The translations under genes and the position numbers were made by a program. The notes under the pieces are model-generated. The model saw only the letters and a program-made list of their open reading frames with translations, was not told the origin of the DNA and did not search any database. From Acidovorax sp. (GTDB lineage: Bacteria; Pseudomonadota; Gammaproteobacteria; Burkholderiales; Burkholderiaceae_C), in contig NZ_JAJTBB010000085.1 in NCBI RefSeq assembly GCF_021287135.1, positions 310,001-374,000 of the forward strand: a stretch of DNA of 64,000 nucleotides, given 5' to 3'. Below, in pieces: positions 17,312 through 26,066 of this stretch (its first letter is position 1; each line of letters starts with the position of its first letter).

Positions 17312-19612
17312 TCAGGCCTGCACGGGAAGCAACAGGACGAATTCCGCCCCTTGACCCACCTCGCTGTTCACCTGCAGCACGCCGCCGTGGCGCTCGACTA
17401 CGGTGCGCACCAGGGCCAGCCCCAGTCCCACGCCTGCAATGCCCGGGTGGCTGCGCTCGTGCAGCCGTTTGAACGGGCCGAACAGCTGGTCCTGTTTCTC
17501 GGGGGCGATGCCCGGGCCCTCGTCGCGCACGGAGACGGCCCAGTATTCGCCCTGGTCCAGGACGGCGCATCGCACCGTGCCTCCTGAGGGGCTGAACTTG
17601 ATGGCGTTGTGCACGATGTTGGTTACGGCGCGCGACAGCAGCCCCCGGTCTCCCAGCGTGGTCGCGGCTTCCGGCGCATGGGTGACGACCAGCGTCGCCT
17701 CATGCTCCTTGGCCAGGGCCCACAGGTCGTCCACGGCCTCTGCCAGCAGGGCGACCAAATCCACCGGCTCCCTGCGGTACTCCTGCGACTCGGCACTGGC
17801 GAGCTGAACGAAGCTCTCGGCCATGCTCAGGGACTTGTGGGCGTAGCGTTCAATGCGCTGCACCAGCTCTGCACAATCGATGTGTCCAGGGTAGGCGCGC
17901 TGCATTTCCAGAAGGGTGAGGATGGACGCGTTGGGGGCTCGGATGTCGTGTGAGATGAAGTTCAATGCCTGGTCCCGTTGCAACTGTGCGCGGCGCATCT
18001 CGGTCAGATCCACCAGCGTCAGTAGCCAGCCGGCCTGGGCCAGGTCGGTAAAGGGGCTGCATTGCACCAGCAGGCTCCGGTCCTGGGCGTCGCGCGCCTC
18101 GGTGTGGCGCGGCAAGCTCCGGTTGCGCAGCGTGTCCTGCGTGATCAGGGGCTGCTCGGTCCCGGGCAGAACCAGGTCGTGCAGCAACTCGACCACGGAC
18201 TCCCCCTGCAGCGTGGTGGTCGGGTGCATGATTCCCAGGTGCCGCCGGGCCGCCGCGTTGGTGAGAAGGATGCGCCCCTGCGGATCGCAAACCAGGATGG
18301 GCGTCGGCAACTGCTGCAGGCTCTCGCTGACGAAATGGTGCAGGTCACGCAGGTGCCGCGAGGCGCGCTCCACGGCGTTGATGCGCTTTTCCAGGAAGTC
18401 GCGGGAGTCGCTGGCGCCATCGGGCAGCCGCAGGGACAGGCCCTCGCGTTGCAGGCGGTCCAGCTCCAGGCGCAAAAAGTGTGCGGCAGCGCTGAGCCGC
18501 CGCCAACTCCACAGTGGGTAGGCCAGGGCCAGACCGGCCAGCGCGCCTGCCGGGGCGAACTGCAGCCCCGCCCAGGCAGGCAGCGCCAAGCTCAGCAGCA
18601 GCGTCGCGGCGGCCAGCCCGGCGCAGGTCAGCAACCCGGCCAGCGGGCCAGCCAGCAGCAGCACCACCAGTGCAACTGCCACGGGCGCCAGGTTGAAGGC
18701 CGCGTTCAGTACCGGGCTGGCGGGTTCGAGGCGCACGCCGGACAGCCGCGCATCCAGGACATGGGCCACCACCTCCACGCCCGGCATCAGGCGCGACCCG
18801 TGGCTGACCGGGGTGGCGAACATGTCGCCCAGGCCGGAGGCGGCCGCGCCCACCAGCACGTATTTGCCCTGGAATGCCGCGGGAGGCACCTGGCCCTTGA
18901 GCACGTCAATGTAGGAGTAGGTGGTGAAATGGCCGGGGCCGCCTCCGTAGGCGATCAGGCGGCGGTCCGTGCGCTGCCAGGCGTTTCCCTGTGCCCCATG
19001 CTCCCGGGCGCCGCACGGGAGGGCGGTAGGCTCGGCAACGCACTGCAGCGCGAGGCTGAAGTGGCGCCAGGGCGCAGCCGCTGGCCCCTCTGACAGATAC
19101 AGGCTGCGCACCACGCCGTCCGGGTCGGGCGCCACGTACACATGGCCCAGGGCCGCTGCGGCGTCGGCGAAGGTGTGCCAGGGCAGGTCGGAGCTGTCTG
19201 CCGCCGGGCCATGGCCGCGCTGCAGCACCGGCAGCACCACGCGGCCGCTGCGGGACAGCGCGTCGGCCAGCAGCACGTCATCCTGGGGGTAGTCCAGGTC
19301 TTCTTCGTTGAACAGAACGTCCATGCCGATGGCCAGCGGCTGCTGCGCGCTGATCCGCGAGATCAGCTCGGCATGCAAGGCCCGCCGCCAGGGCCAGCGG
19401 CCAATCGCAGCGATGCTGGCATCGTCGATGGTCACGATCACGATATTGGCGGGGGTGGGCCGCGCAACCCACCGCAGCCCCGCGTCCTGCACGATGTGGT
19501 TGATGCGGTCCAGGCTGGTGCCGAGCCAGGCAACCAGACCCAGCAAGACCGCGGACAGCAAGGCCCATTCAATATGCCGCTGAAGGCTGCGGGTGCGGGC
19601 GATGCTCCACAT
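17312..19612 (-). CDS. CHASE2-domain sensor histidine kinase
   Basis: This 766-aa kinase has an N-terminal transmembrane helix, an extracytoplasmic CHASE2 domain (about residues 40-310, with IVIVTIDDASIAAIGRWPW and IGMDVLFNE) and three membrane helices (about 320-395). A PAS domain follows (about 430-540), then HisKA with the phospho-acceptor His555 in FISHDIRAP, and HATPase_c with an N-box VHNAIKFSP and DEGPGIAP. It is transcribed after the FecR and response-regulator genes, 64 bp past the FecR stop. The three probably form one signalling unit with the kinase phosphorylating the OmpR-type regulator. The signal is unknown. Confidence 0.9.
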   Translation of the reverse strand: MWSIARTRSLQRHIEWALLSAVLLGLVAWLGTSLDRINHIVQDAGLRWVARPTPANIVIVTIDDASIAAIGRWPWRRALHAELISRISAQQPLAIGMDVLFNEEDLDYPQDDVLLADALSRSGRVVLPVLQRGHGPAADSSDLPWHTFADAAAALGHVYVAPDPDGVVRSLYLSEGPAAAPWRHFSLALQCVAEPTALPCGAREHGAQGNAWQRTDRRLIAYGGGPGHFTTYSYIDVLKGQVPPAAFQGKYVLVGAAASGLGDMFATPVSHGSRLMPGVEVVAHVLDARLSGVRLEPASPVLNAAFNLAPVAVALVVLLLAGPLAGLLTCAGLAAATLLLSLALPAWAGLQFAPAGALAGLALAYPLWSWRRLSAAAHFLRLELDRLQREGLSLRLPDGASDSRDFLEKRINAVERASRHLRDLHHFVSESLQQLPTPILVCDPQGRILLTNAAARRHLGIMHPTTTLQGESVVELLHDLVLPGTEQPLITQDTLRNRSLPRHTEARDAQDRSLLVQCSPFTDLAQAGWLLTLVDLTEMRRAQLQRDQALNFISHDIRAPNASILTLLEMQRAYPGHIDCAELVQRIERYAHKSLSMAESFVQLASAESQEYRREPVDLVALLAEAVDDLWALAKEHEATLVVTHAPEAATTLGDRGLLSRAVTNIVHNAIKFSPSGGTVRCAVLDQGEYWAVSVRDEGPGIAPEKQDQLFGPFKRLHERSHPGIAGVGLGLALVRTVVERHGGVLQVNSEVGQGAEFVLLLPVQA

Positions 19613-19676
19613 GGCTTAGCGGTGCAGCGGCATGGAGCGCGGCGTCAACCGGCGGGGCGTGGAAACGGTCGGCCGC

Positions 19677-21407
19677 TCAAGGGCGGCGGACCGGCTGGCC
19701 ATCGGAAGTCGACACCGGCAGGCCGCCCCCCGAGCGTACTCCCGAGCCGACCCGGATCAGGCGCGGCTGCGAAAAATCGCCCTGCAGGCCTGTGGGGTCC
19801 AGCACCTGGATGCGCACGAGGTATTCGCCGGGCGCAAGGTGACTGGCTGCCCATTCCGGAGCCTCCAGCACGGCATCGTGCAGCACGTCGGCGAATGCGG
19901 GATCGGCCGCTGCGGCCAGTTGCAAGCGGAACCGCTGTCCCGGCTGGGCGGGCCAGTGCACGCGCACGGCTGCGTCTCCGTCCTGCGCCTGCAGGGCTTT
20001 CAGTGGCACCGTGCCCGGTCGGTCGGCAATGGTGAAAGGCTGTGGTTGCGCAAACGGCCCTTGATCGACCTCGTCAGGCGCGGGGGTGGGCAACTGGCTG
20101 GCGGTGCGCCAGAAATACCGGCCTGCCGGCAGCGAAGCCAGGGACAGGTGGCAGTCGGTCAGCCGCTGCGCGTCCAGGGCGGGCTGTGCGAACTCCGGGT
20201 CGGCGGACACCTGGATGCGGTACCAACTCACCCCCGGCACCTGCGTGCAGCGCAGTTCGCCCGCGCCCGTGGCGAGCACGGTGCCAGGCGTCGGCAGCTG
20301 GTACAGCGGGGGCACCGGCCGCGTCTTGAGGGAAAACTTCGACACGCCGGGCAGACCGGGAATTCCTGCGTCGTCCAGCGCGCGGACGGCGAGGTAGTAG
20401 GTTCCGTCGTCCAGCGTCGGCCACTGCAGGTGGCTGTCGGCAAAGCGGCCCTGGCGCAATACCTTGGTGAAGTCCGCGTCATAGGCGACCTGGGCTTCGT
20501 ACGCCGCCGCACCGGCGAGCGCGGGGAGGTCGATGGTCACCGTGCCGGCCTCTTGCGGCATGGCGATGAGGTGGCCGGTGTCGGGTGCCGGCAGCAGTGG
20601 GCGCGGGGCGCCCAGCGTGCCATCGGAGGCAATGGCCATGCCCTGGCCTGGCTTCAACAGCGCGCCGCCGCCGTCGGCCGCCGCGCCCTGGCGGGGCTGA
20701 ACGGCCACCGAACCGTCCAGCACCGAGGCCACGGTCTGTCCGGCGTCGTTCACCATCACGCTGTAGCGTGTGCCGCGCACGCTCGTCACCGCGCGGGGAG
20801 TGCGCAGTTCAAAGCGGCGAGCGGTTTCGCCATTGGGGGGAATGGTGGATTCCACGGCGCCGCTGCGCATTTCCAGCACCGACTGCAGGCTGCCTGCGCG
20901 ACCACGGCGGCGCAGTTGCCGCAGTTGCAGTTCGGAGCGGGCCTGCACCCGCACCACGGTGCCATCGGCGAGCTTGACGGCCACGAAGGCGTCGGGGCCG
21001 ACCTGCAGCACGGCCCCCTCTTCCAGCCGCCCGCCGGGCACCACCGGCATGGGGGCACTGGAGCCGTGCGGACGCAAGGTGGCTTGCCCTTGAACAAACG
21101 CGACTGTCGCGGTTTCCGAAGGTTGCAGGCGCACGGGAATCCAGACCACCGTACCTGGCTGCAGCCGGCGCGGGTTGCTGACCTTGTTGCGGGCCTGGAG
21201 CAGCGGCCACTGGGCGGGGGCGTTGAGGTAGGTTCTGGCCAGGTCTTCCAGGGTGTCGCCCTGTTGCACCGTGTGGGCGATTTCGTCGCGCTGCTGGGCT
21301 TCTGGCGCGGTGCGCGCATCGGTCGCGGCCCAGGACAGGGCTGCAAAGCCTGCCAGTGTCAGCGCGGTGGTGGCGCGCAAGGTCCAGCGGTGGCGGCCAG
21401 GGTTCAT
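19677..21407 (-). CDS. Secreted LysM-FecR domain protein
   Basis: This 576-aa protein starts with a signal peptide (about residues 1-28). A LysM domain (HTVQQGDTLEDLARTYL) is next at about 25-75, then a FecR domain (about 90-205, with ELRTPRAVTSVRGTRYSV). The C-terminal half contains repeated fibronectin-like or FecR-associated beta domains. LysM suggests binding to peptidoglycan or another glycan in the periplasm. The ATG at 21407 is 12 nt from GAAGGAG, while an in-frame TTG at 21413 has better 6-nt spacing and may be used. It lies between the response regulator and the CHASE2 kinase, suggesting it is the periplasmic sensory accessory. Confidence 0.85.
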   Translation of the reverse strand: MNPGRHRWTLRATTALTLAGFAALSWAATDARTAPEAQQRDEIAHTVQQGDTLEDLARTYLNAPAQWPLLQARNKVSNPRRLQPGTVVWIPVRLQPSETATVAFVQGQATLRPHGSSAPMPVVPGGRLEEGAVLQVGPDAFVAVKLADGTVVRVQARSELQLRQLRRRGRAGSLQSVLEMRSGAVESTIPPNGETARRFELRTPRAVTSVRGTRYSVMVNDAGQTVASVLDGSVAVQPRQGAAADGGGALLKPGQGMAIASDGTLGAPRPLLPAPDTGHLIAMPQEAGTVTIDLPALAGAAAYEAQVAYDADFTKVLRQGRFADSHLQWPTLDDGTYYLAVRALDDAGIPGLPGVSKFSLKTRPVPPLYQLPTPGTVLATGAGELRCTQVPGVSWYRIQVSADPEFAQPALDAQRLTDCHLSLASLPAGRYFWRTASQLPTPAPDEVDQGPFAQPQPFTIADRPGTVPLKALQAQDGDAAVRVHWPAQPGQRFRLQLAAAADPAFADVLHDAVLEAPEWAASHLAPGEYLVRIQVLDPTGLQGDFSQPRLIRVGSGVRSGGGLPVSTSDGQPVRRP

Positions 21408-21495
21408 TGCCAAGTCATTCTCCTTCGTGCCACACGGCGGGCGAAGCATTGCCGGCCCGGGGGGCACGACGGGGTTGTGGGGGAAGAACGGCTTT

Positions 21496-22194
21496 TCAGG
21501 TCTTTGGCTCAGCGTCGATGGCTTCGAAACGGTAGCCCACGCCGTACACCGCAGAGAGGATGAAGCCGTTGGAGGGCCGCAGGTCCAGCAAGGTGCGCAG
21601 GCGCGAGATGTGGGTGTCCAGGGAGCGGGACATGACGTCGCCCACTTGGCCCCAGATGATTTCCTTGAGGTGGTCGCGCGACAGCAAACGCCCCATGTTC
21701 TGGAAGAGAAACAGGGCCAGTTCGTATTCGCGGTTCTTCAGCTCCACGGCGACGCCGTCGATTTCAATGGCCCGGGTGTCGGAAAGAAAGCGGTAGCGCC
21801 CAAATTCCTGGACGCCGCTGGTCGTGGCGGGGTAGGCGCGGCGCAGCAGGGCCGAAACGCGGGCCGTCAGCTCGCCAATGCGCACGGGTTTGACCATGAA
21901 GTCATCCGCCCCGCTGCCCAATCCTTCGACAATGTCGCGCTCTGTCTGCCGGTTCGTGACGAACAGGATCGGCAGTTGCGGGCCGATGTGCTGCCGCACC
22001 CAGCGAACCACTTCCGGGCCTGCCATGTCCGGCAGTTCCCAGTCCACGATCAGCAGATCAAAGGTCTCACGGCGCAGCGCTCGCAACAGGTCGCCACCCT
22101 GGAGGTAGGTGTGGCAGGCATGGCCCATGGCCTCGGTGGCCTGCTTGATGAGATCGAGTTGGAGTGCGTCGTCGTCCAGCGCCGCGATGCGCAT
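21496..22194 (-). CDS. OmpR-family response regulator
   Basis: This 232-aa regulator has a receiver domain (residues 1-120) with acidic residues Asp7-Asp9, the phospho-acceptor Asp51 in LLIVDWELPD, Thr80 and Lys102. The C-terminal winged helix (about 135-225) shows KNREYELALFLFQNMGRLLS and DTHISRLR. It is first in the minus-strand run ahead of the FecR protein and the CHASE2 kinase, so it is the likely output of that system. A ribosome site, AAGGAAG, precedes the ATG. An inverted repeat (ACATGCAGT/ACTGCATGT) upstream is a candidate operator. Confidence 0.92.
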   Translation of the reverse strand: MRIAALDDDALQLDLIKQATEAMGHACHTYLQGGDLLRALRRETFDLLIVDWELPDMAGPEVVRWVRQHIGPQLPILFVTNRQTERDIVEGLGSGADDFMVKPVRIGELTARVSALLRRAYPATTSGVQEFGRYRFLSDTRAIEIDGVAVELKNREYELALFLFQNMGRLLSRDHLKEIIWGQVGDVMSRSLDTHISRLRTLLDLRPSNGFILSAVYGVGYRFEAIDAEPKT

Positions 22195-22209
22195 GGTGTC
22201 TTCCTTTGA

Positions 22210-22274
22210 ACATGCAGTTGACGATTATTTTCGATATCGGCCTATTGGCCGCGTCCTGCGGGACTACTGCATGT
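22210..22274 (-). promoter_or_regulatory. Upstream inverted repeat of the response-regulator gene
   Basis: ACATGCAGT (22210-22218) and ACTGCATGT (22266-22274) form a perfect 9-bp inverted repeat with an AT-rich 47-bp spacer holding the likely promoter. It sits 16 bp before the start codon. It is a possible regulator-binding arrangement and could also be chance. Confidence 0.3.
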
Positions 22275-22306
22275 CCGTTTTGACATTTGTTGACGGAGTG
22301 TCGCGT

Positions 22307-23350
22307 TCAGGGGCTGATTTCGCGCACCAGCCGCATGCCCACCAGCGTGTAGCGGGTCTGGGGGGTGTTCCAGTTGCGGTAGCCGCAGCGGGCATAGAAC
22401 GCCCAGGTGTGCCAGGACCCACCGCGGCGCACGCGCACGCTGCCACTGGCGGGGCCCTGCGGGTCCTTGCGGGGAGCGTGGGCGTAGTAGGTGTCTCCGT
22501 GCCAGTCGGATACCCATTCCCAGGCGTTGCCCAGCATGTCGTGCAGACCAAAGGCGTTGGGGGCGTAGCTGCCCACGGGGGCGGTGAAGGCGTAGCCGTC
22601 GCTGCCGGGCAGTGCTTGCTGGCGCCAGCGGGGCCAGAAGGGGGCGGCTTCCTGGTCAAAGGTGTTGGCCGTGCGCAGCAGGCCGCCGGGGTCGTCGCCG
22701 TGCGGGTAGCGGGTGCGGGTGCCGGCGCGGCAGGCGTATTCCCACTCGGCTTCGGTGGGCAGGCGGTAGCGGTGGCCTTCGGTGCGGGTCAGCCATTGCG
22801 CCAGGGCCTGCGCATCGTTCCAGGTGATGTTGACGACCGGGTGGTCGTCGCCCTGCGCAAAGCCCGGGTTGCGCCAGGAGTACCGTGGGTCGCGCCCTTC
22901 AAAGGCATCGCCGCGCTGCGTGGTGGAGGGATCGTATTGGGGGTTGTAGCCGTATCCGCCGGTGCCGTCGGCTTCCGATTCGGGCTGGTACCCCGAGGCT
23001 TCGAGAAAACGGCGGAACTGCCCCACGGTCACTTCATGGCGGCCCAGGTAGAACGCCCGGGTGATCTGCACCGTGTGGGCCGGGCCTTCGTCGGCCAGTT
23101 CGGTGAAACGGCGGAACTCCAGCCCGGGGTAGGCCTGCGCCAGGGCTTCGGGCGGCTCGACGCCGCCCATGGTGAAGCGGCCTGCCGGAATGCGCTGGAA
23201 GACCATGCCGAGGCTGTTGGTCCAGGTGGAAGGTGGGGCTGGGGGGCCGGCGCCGTGGGAGGACGCGGCGCCAGCGAGCAGCCATCCCGCGGCCAGCCAT
23301 CGGGCTGCCTGCGGTGCGCTGCGAAGCGAAAGGCGGCGGGGCGAAGCCAT
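22307..23350 (-). CDS. Secreted SUMF1 (formylglycine-generating-enzyme-like) domain protein
   Basis: This 347-aa protein has a signal peptide (about residues 14-34) and a full SUMF1 domain (about 45-345): LGMVFQRIPAGRFTMGG, HEVTVGQFRRFLE, LPTEAEWEYACRAGTRTRYP, GLHDMLGNAWEWVSDW and RVRRGGSW. The equivalent of the FGE active-site pair appears as FYARCGYRN, with only one cysteine, so true sulfatase-activating activity is doubtful. Many bacterial SUMF1 proteins are binding or scaffold proteins instead. It lies directly upstream of the response-regulator gene and may be a periplasmic member of that system. Confidence 0.8.
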   Translation of the reverse strand: MASPRRLSLRSAPQAARWLAAGWLLAGAASSHGAGPPAPPSTWTNSLGMVFQRIPAGRFTMGGVEPPEALAQAYPGLEFRRFTELADEGPAHTVQITRAFYLGRHEVTVGQFRRFLEASGYQPESEADGTGGYGYNPQYDPSTTQRGDAFEGRDPRYSWRNPGFAQGDDHPVVNITWNDAQALAQWLTRTEGHRYRLPTEAEWEYACRAGTRTRYPHGDDPGGLLRTANTFDQEAAPFWPRWRQQALPGSDGYAFTAPVGSYAPNAFGLHDMLGNAWEWVSDWHGDTYYAHAPRKDPQGPASGSVRVRRGGSWHTWAFYARCGYRNWNTPQTRYTLVGMRLVREISP

Positions 23351-23369
23351 GGCAGCGCTGCAGGGGCGA

Positions 23370-23639
23370 TCAGGGCTGCCGGTCAGGGGCCTCGCTCACA
23401 CACTCGAAGACGAGGCGCGAGCCGTCGTTGCGCAGCAGCTTGGGAAACAACGCGAGCCGCTGGCATTCGCGCGTGGCGGCGGCATAGGCGGGCGAGGTGT
23501 CCGGCCCGTACACAGGGACGCTGAATGTCCGGTCGCGGCCGGACGCCATGGGGCCGGAAGGGTGGTGGGGCAGGGTGGCGCTGTCACAGCCGGCCAGCAG
23601 GGCGGCCGCGCAGACAAGGGCAGCAGGCATGAGTTTCAT
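23370..23639 (-). CDS. Small putative lipoprotein
   Basis: This 89-aa product has a type II signal peptide with lipobox LLAGC (Cys18), so it should be lipid-anchored. The mature part is short, with Cys59 and Cys80 and no recognised domain. GGAGG lies 5 nt before the ATG, a strong ribosome site. It is upstream of the SUMF1 gene on the same strand with a 19-bp gap, so probably the same transcript. Its function is unknown. Confidence 0.7.
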   Translation of the reverse strand: MKLMPAALVCAAALLAGCDSATLPHHPSGPMASGRDRTFSVPVYGPDTSPAYAAATRECQRLALFPKLLRNDGSRLVFECVSEAPDRQP

Positions 23640-23710
23640 CGGAGCCTCCAGGGTGCGGGAGGCCAGTGTATGCGCAGCCCGTGCGTTGGCAACCGGAGGA
23701 TGGACTTTTA

Positions 23711-23766
23711 GCCATTTTGGCCCCTAGCGCTTGATGGATAAGCGCTGGCTGCTATCAAAAAATGAC
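23711..23766 (-). repeat. Comamonadaceae-type interspersed repeat, copy B
   Basis: The core TAGCGCTTGATGGATAAGCG forms the typical small hairpin, with TTTTGGCCCC on one side and GGCTGCTATCAAAAAA on the other. It lies in the gap between trpS and the small lipoprotein gene. Confidence 0.85.
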
Positions 23767-23816
23767 TGTTGGGCGGCGCTTGGCCGCTTGCTGGTGCCCG
23801 GCTGCGGCGCCGGGGA

Positions 23817-25118
23817 CTACGCGGCAGCAGCGTCGGCCAGGGCCTGCAACGCGGCGGCCACGTCGGCGGGCGCTACGCCCTCCACCGGGACCAGCCGCGG
23901 GGCGAGGTCTTGCAGCGCCTGGGGGGCCTTCTGCAGCTGGGCGATGGCCTGGCCTGCTTCCTTGGGCGCATCGAAGCCCGCGCTTTGCAACAGCAGGCGG
24001 CCCTCGGCGTCCACCAGCTTGAAGTAAAACTTGCCATCCGCCTCGCGGTACTGCTTGAACGAAGGCAGCGCCGCCTTGGCTGCCTTGGCCGCCTTTTGCG
24101 GCGCGGCGGCCTGGGCCAGGCTGCGCAGGCCCACGGCGGCGCGCAGTTCGCGGATGAACGGCGTGGCCAGCGCGCGGGCGCGTTCCGCGCCGGCCAGCAG
24201 CGTGGCTTCGATGCGCGCCGGGTGGGCCATCAGCTCCTCGTAGTGCGCGCGCATGGGGGCAATGACCTGGTCCACGCGCTCGAACAGCACCTGCTTCGCG
24301 TCGCCCCAGGCAATGCCGTCGGCATACGCCTTGCGCAGCGCTTCGGTCTCGCCGGGCGTGGCAAAGGCCTGGTAGATCTGGAACAGCGCCGAGCCCTCGG
24401 TCTCCTTCGGTTCGCCGGGCGCGCGCGAGTCGGTCAGGATGGAGCCAATGAGCTTCTTGAGCTGCTCGCGCGAGCTGAAGAGCGGGATGGTGTTGTCGTA
24501 GCTCTTGCTCATCTTGCGCCCGTCCAGCCCGGGCAGCGTGGCCACGTGCTCGTCGATGGCGGCTTCGGGCAGCACGAAGTGCTCGCCGTACAGGTGGTTG
24601 AAGCTGGCGCCCATGTCGCGCGCCATCTCGATGTGCTGCACCTGGTCGCGCCCCACGGGCACCTTGTGGGCCTTGAACATCAGGATGTCGGCGGCCATCA
24701 GCACGGGGTACATGAACAGGCCTGCCGTCACGCCGTCATCCTGCTCGCGGCCGGCGGCGGTGTTTTTGTCCATGCTGGCCTTGTAGGCGTGGGCGCGGTT
24801 GAGCAGGCCCTTGCCGGTCACGCAGGTCAGCAGCCAGGTCAGTTCGGGGATTTCGGGGATGTCGGACTGGCGGTAGAAGGTGACGTGCTCGGGGTTCAGC
24901 CCGGCCGCCAGCCAGCTGGCCGCGATCTCCAGCGTGGAGCGCTGGATGCGCGCTGGGTCCTCGCACTTGATGAGCGCGTGGTAGTCGGCCAGGAAGTAAA
25001 AGCTCTGCACGCCAGACGTGAGGCTGGCCGCCACCGAGGGGCGGATGGAGCCCACAAAGTTGCCCAGGTGGGGCGTGCCCGTGGTAGTGATGCCGGTGAG
25101 GTAGCGCGTGGTGCTCAT
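23817..25118 (-). CDS. trpS: Tryptophanyl-tRNA synthetase with extra C-terminal domain
   Basis: TrpS charges tRNA-Trp. The 433-aa product has the class I signatures TGTPHLGN (HIGH-like, about residues 13-20) and KMSKS (202-206), with GRDQVQHIEMARD typical of the family. It exceeds the usual length of about 335 by an Ala/Lys-rich linker and a C-terminal module (about 353-396: FKQYREADGKFYFKLVDAEG) resembling the DUF1508/YegP fold. I recall this extension in other Betaproteobacteria; its role is unknown. The gene lies 52 bp downstream of the site-2 protease gene on the same strand. Confidence 0.95.
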   Translation of the reverse strand: MSTTRYLTGITTTGTPHLGNFVGSIRPSVAASLTSGVQSFYFLADYHALIKCEDPARIQRSTLEIAASWLAAGLNPEHVTFYRQSDIPEIPELTWLLTCVTGKGLLNRAHAYKASMDKNTAAGREQDDGVTAGLFMYPVLMAADILMFKAHKVPVGRDQVQHIEMARDMGASFNHLYGEHFVLPEAAIDEHVATLPGLDGRKMSKSYDNTIPLFSSREQLKKLIGSILTDSRAPGEPKETEGSALFQIYQAFATPGETEALRKAYADGIAWGDAKQVLFERVDQVIAPMRAHYEELMAHPARIEATLLAGAERARALATPFIRELRAAVGLRSLAQAAAPQKAAKAAKAALPSFKQYREADGKFYFKLVDAEGRLLLQSAGFDAPKEAGQAIAQLQKAPQALQDLAPRLVPVEGVAPADVAAALQALADAAAA

Positions 25119-25170
25119 GGAACGAAAACTGCGGAGGAACGAAGAAGGGAGAGAAGCGCCCGTGGCGCGC

Positions 25171-25839
25171 TCAGCGGATCAGGGCCGTGAGCGGGGTGAG
25201 CAGCAGGTTGATGGCGCTGTAGCCCAGCGACATCAGCGGGCGCAGCCACAAGGTGCCCACCACCCCGGCGATGACCAGGCCCATGACGATGAAAAAGCCC
25301 CAGGGCTCGATGCGCGACACCATGTGCGCCTGGCGCCAGGGCAGCAGGCCCACCAGGATGCGCCCGCCGTCCAGCGGCGGCAGCGGAAACAGGTTGAACG
25401 CCCACATGACCAGGTTGACCAGCACGCCGGCGCGCGCCATCTCGATGAAAAAGCGTTCGTCCACGCCCAGCCCCACCAGGGCCACCAGCAGCACCGCCCA
25501 GACCACGGCCTGGAAGAAGTTGGACGCCGGGCCGGCCAGCGCCACCCAGACCATGTGCTGCTTGGGGTTGCGCAGGTTGCTGAAATTGACCGGCACCGGC
25601 TTGGCGTAGCCGAACAGGAAGGCGCCCGACGTAGCGAAGTACAGCAGCAGCGGCATCAGGATGGTGCCCACCGGATCAATGTGCTTGATCGGGTTGAGGG
25701 TGACGCGCCCCATCATGTAGGCCGTGTTGTCGCCAAAGTGGCGCGCGGCATAGCCATGGGCGGCCTCGTGCACGGTGATGGCAAACAGCACCGGCAGGGC
25801 GTAGATCAGAACGGTTTGGATAAGGTTGGCAAGGTCCAC
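25171..25839 (-). CDS. Site-2 protease family (M50) membrane metalloprotease
   Basis: This 222-aa intramembrane protease has the zinc motif VHEAAHG (His24, Glu25, His28) in its first helix, and the third ligand in [13 protein letters not shown] (Asp157) near the C-terminal helices. About five hydrophobic segments are visible. No PDZ domain is present, so this is the compact form, not RseP. It is immediately upstream of trpS. The substrate is unknown. Confidence 0.9.
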   Translation of the reverse strand: MDLANLIQTVLIYALPVLFAITVHEAAHGYAARHFGDNTAYMMGRVTLNPIKHIDPVGTILMPLLLYFATSGAFLFGYAKPVPVNFSNLRNPKQHMVWVALAGPASNFFQAVVWAVLLVALVGLGVDERFFIEMARAGVLVNLVMWAFNLFPLPPLDGGRILVGLLPWRQAHMVSRIEPWGFFIVMGLVIAGVVGTLWLRPLMSLGYSAINLLLTPLTALIR

Positions 25840-26066
25840 CCGCCGATTGTCTCAGACCGCGCGCACGCTCCGCGGTCGGCGTCCGTGGCCGGCCCCCCGC
25901 TGAGAATTGTCAACCAGCACCGGGGGGGCGATTGGGGGTAGTACGTACACCCGGGCACGCCGCGGCCGGGCAATCGTTGCTAGCATCGTGCGGGCGCATC
26001 CGGTGCGCCAGCCGCCCCGGCGGGGCGGCCACGACAAGATCACACACCTACGGAGACTCCCCCCAC

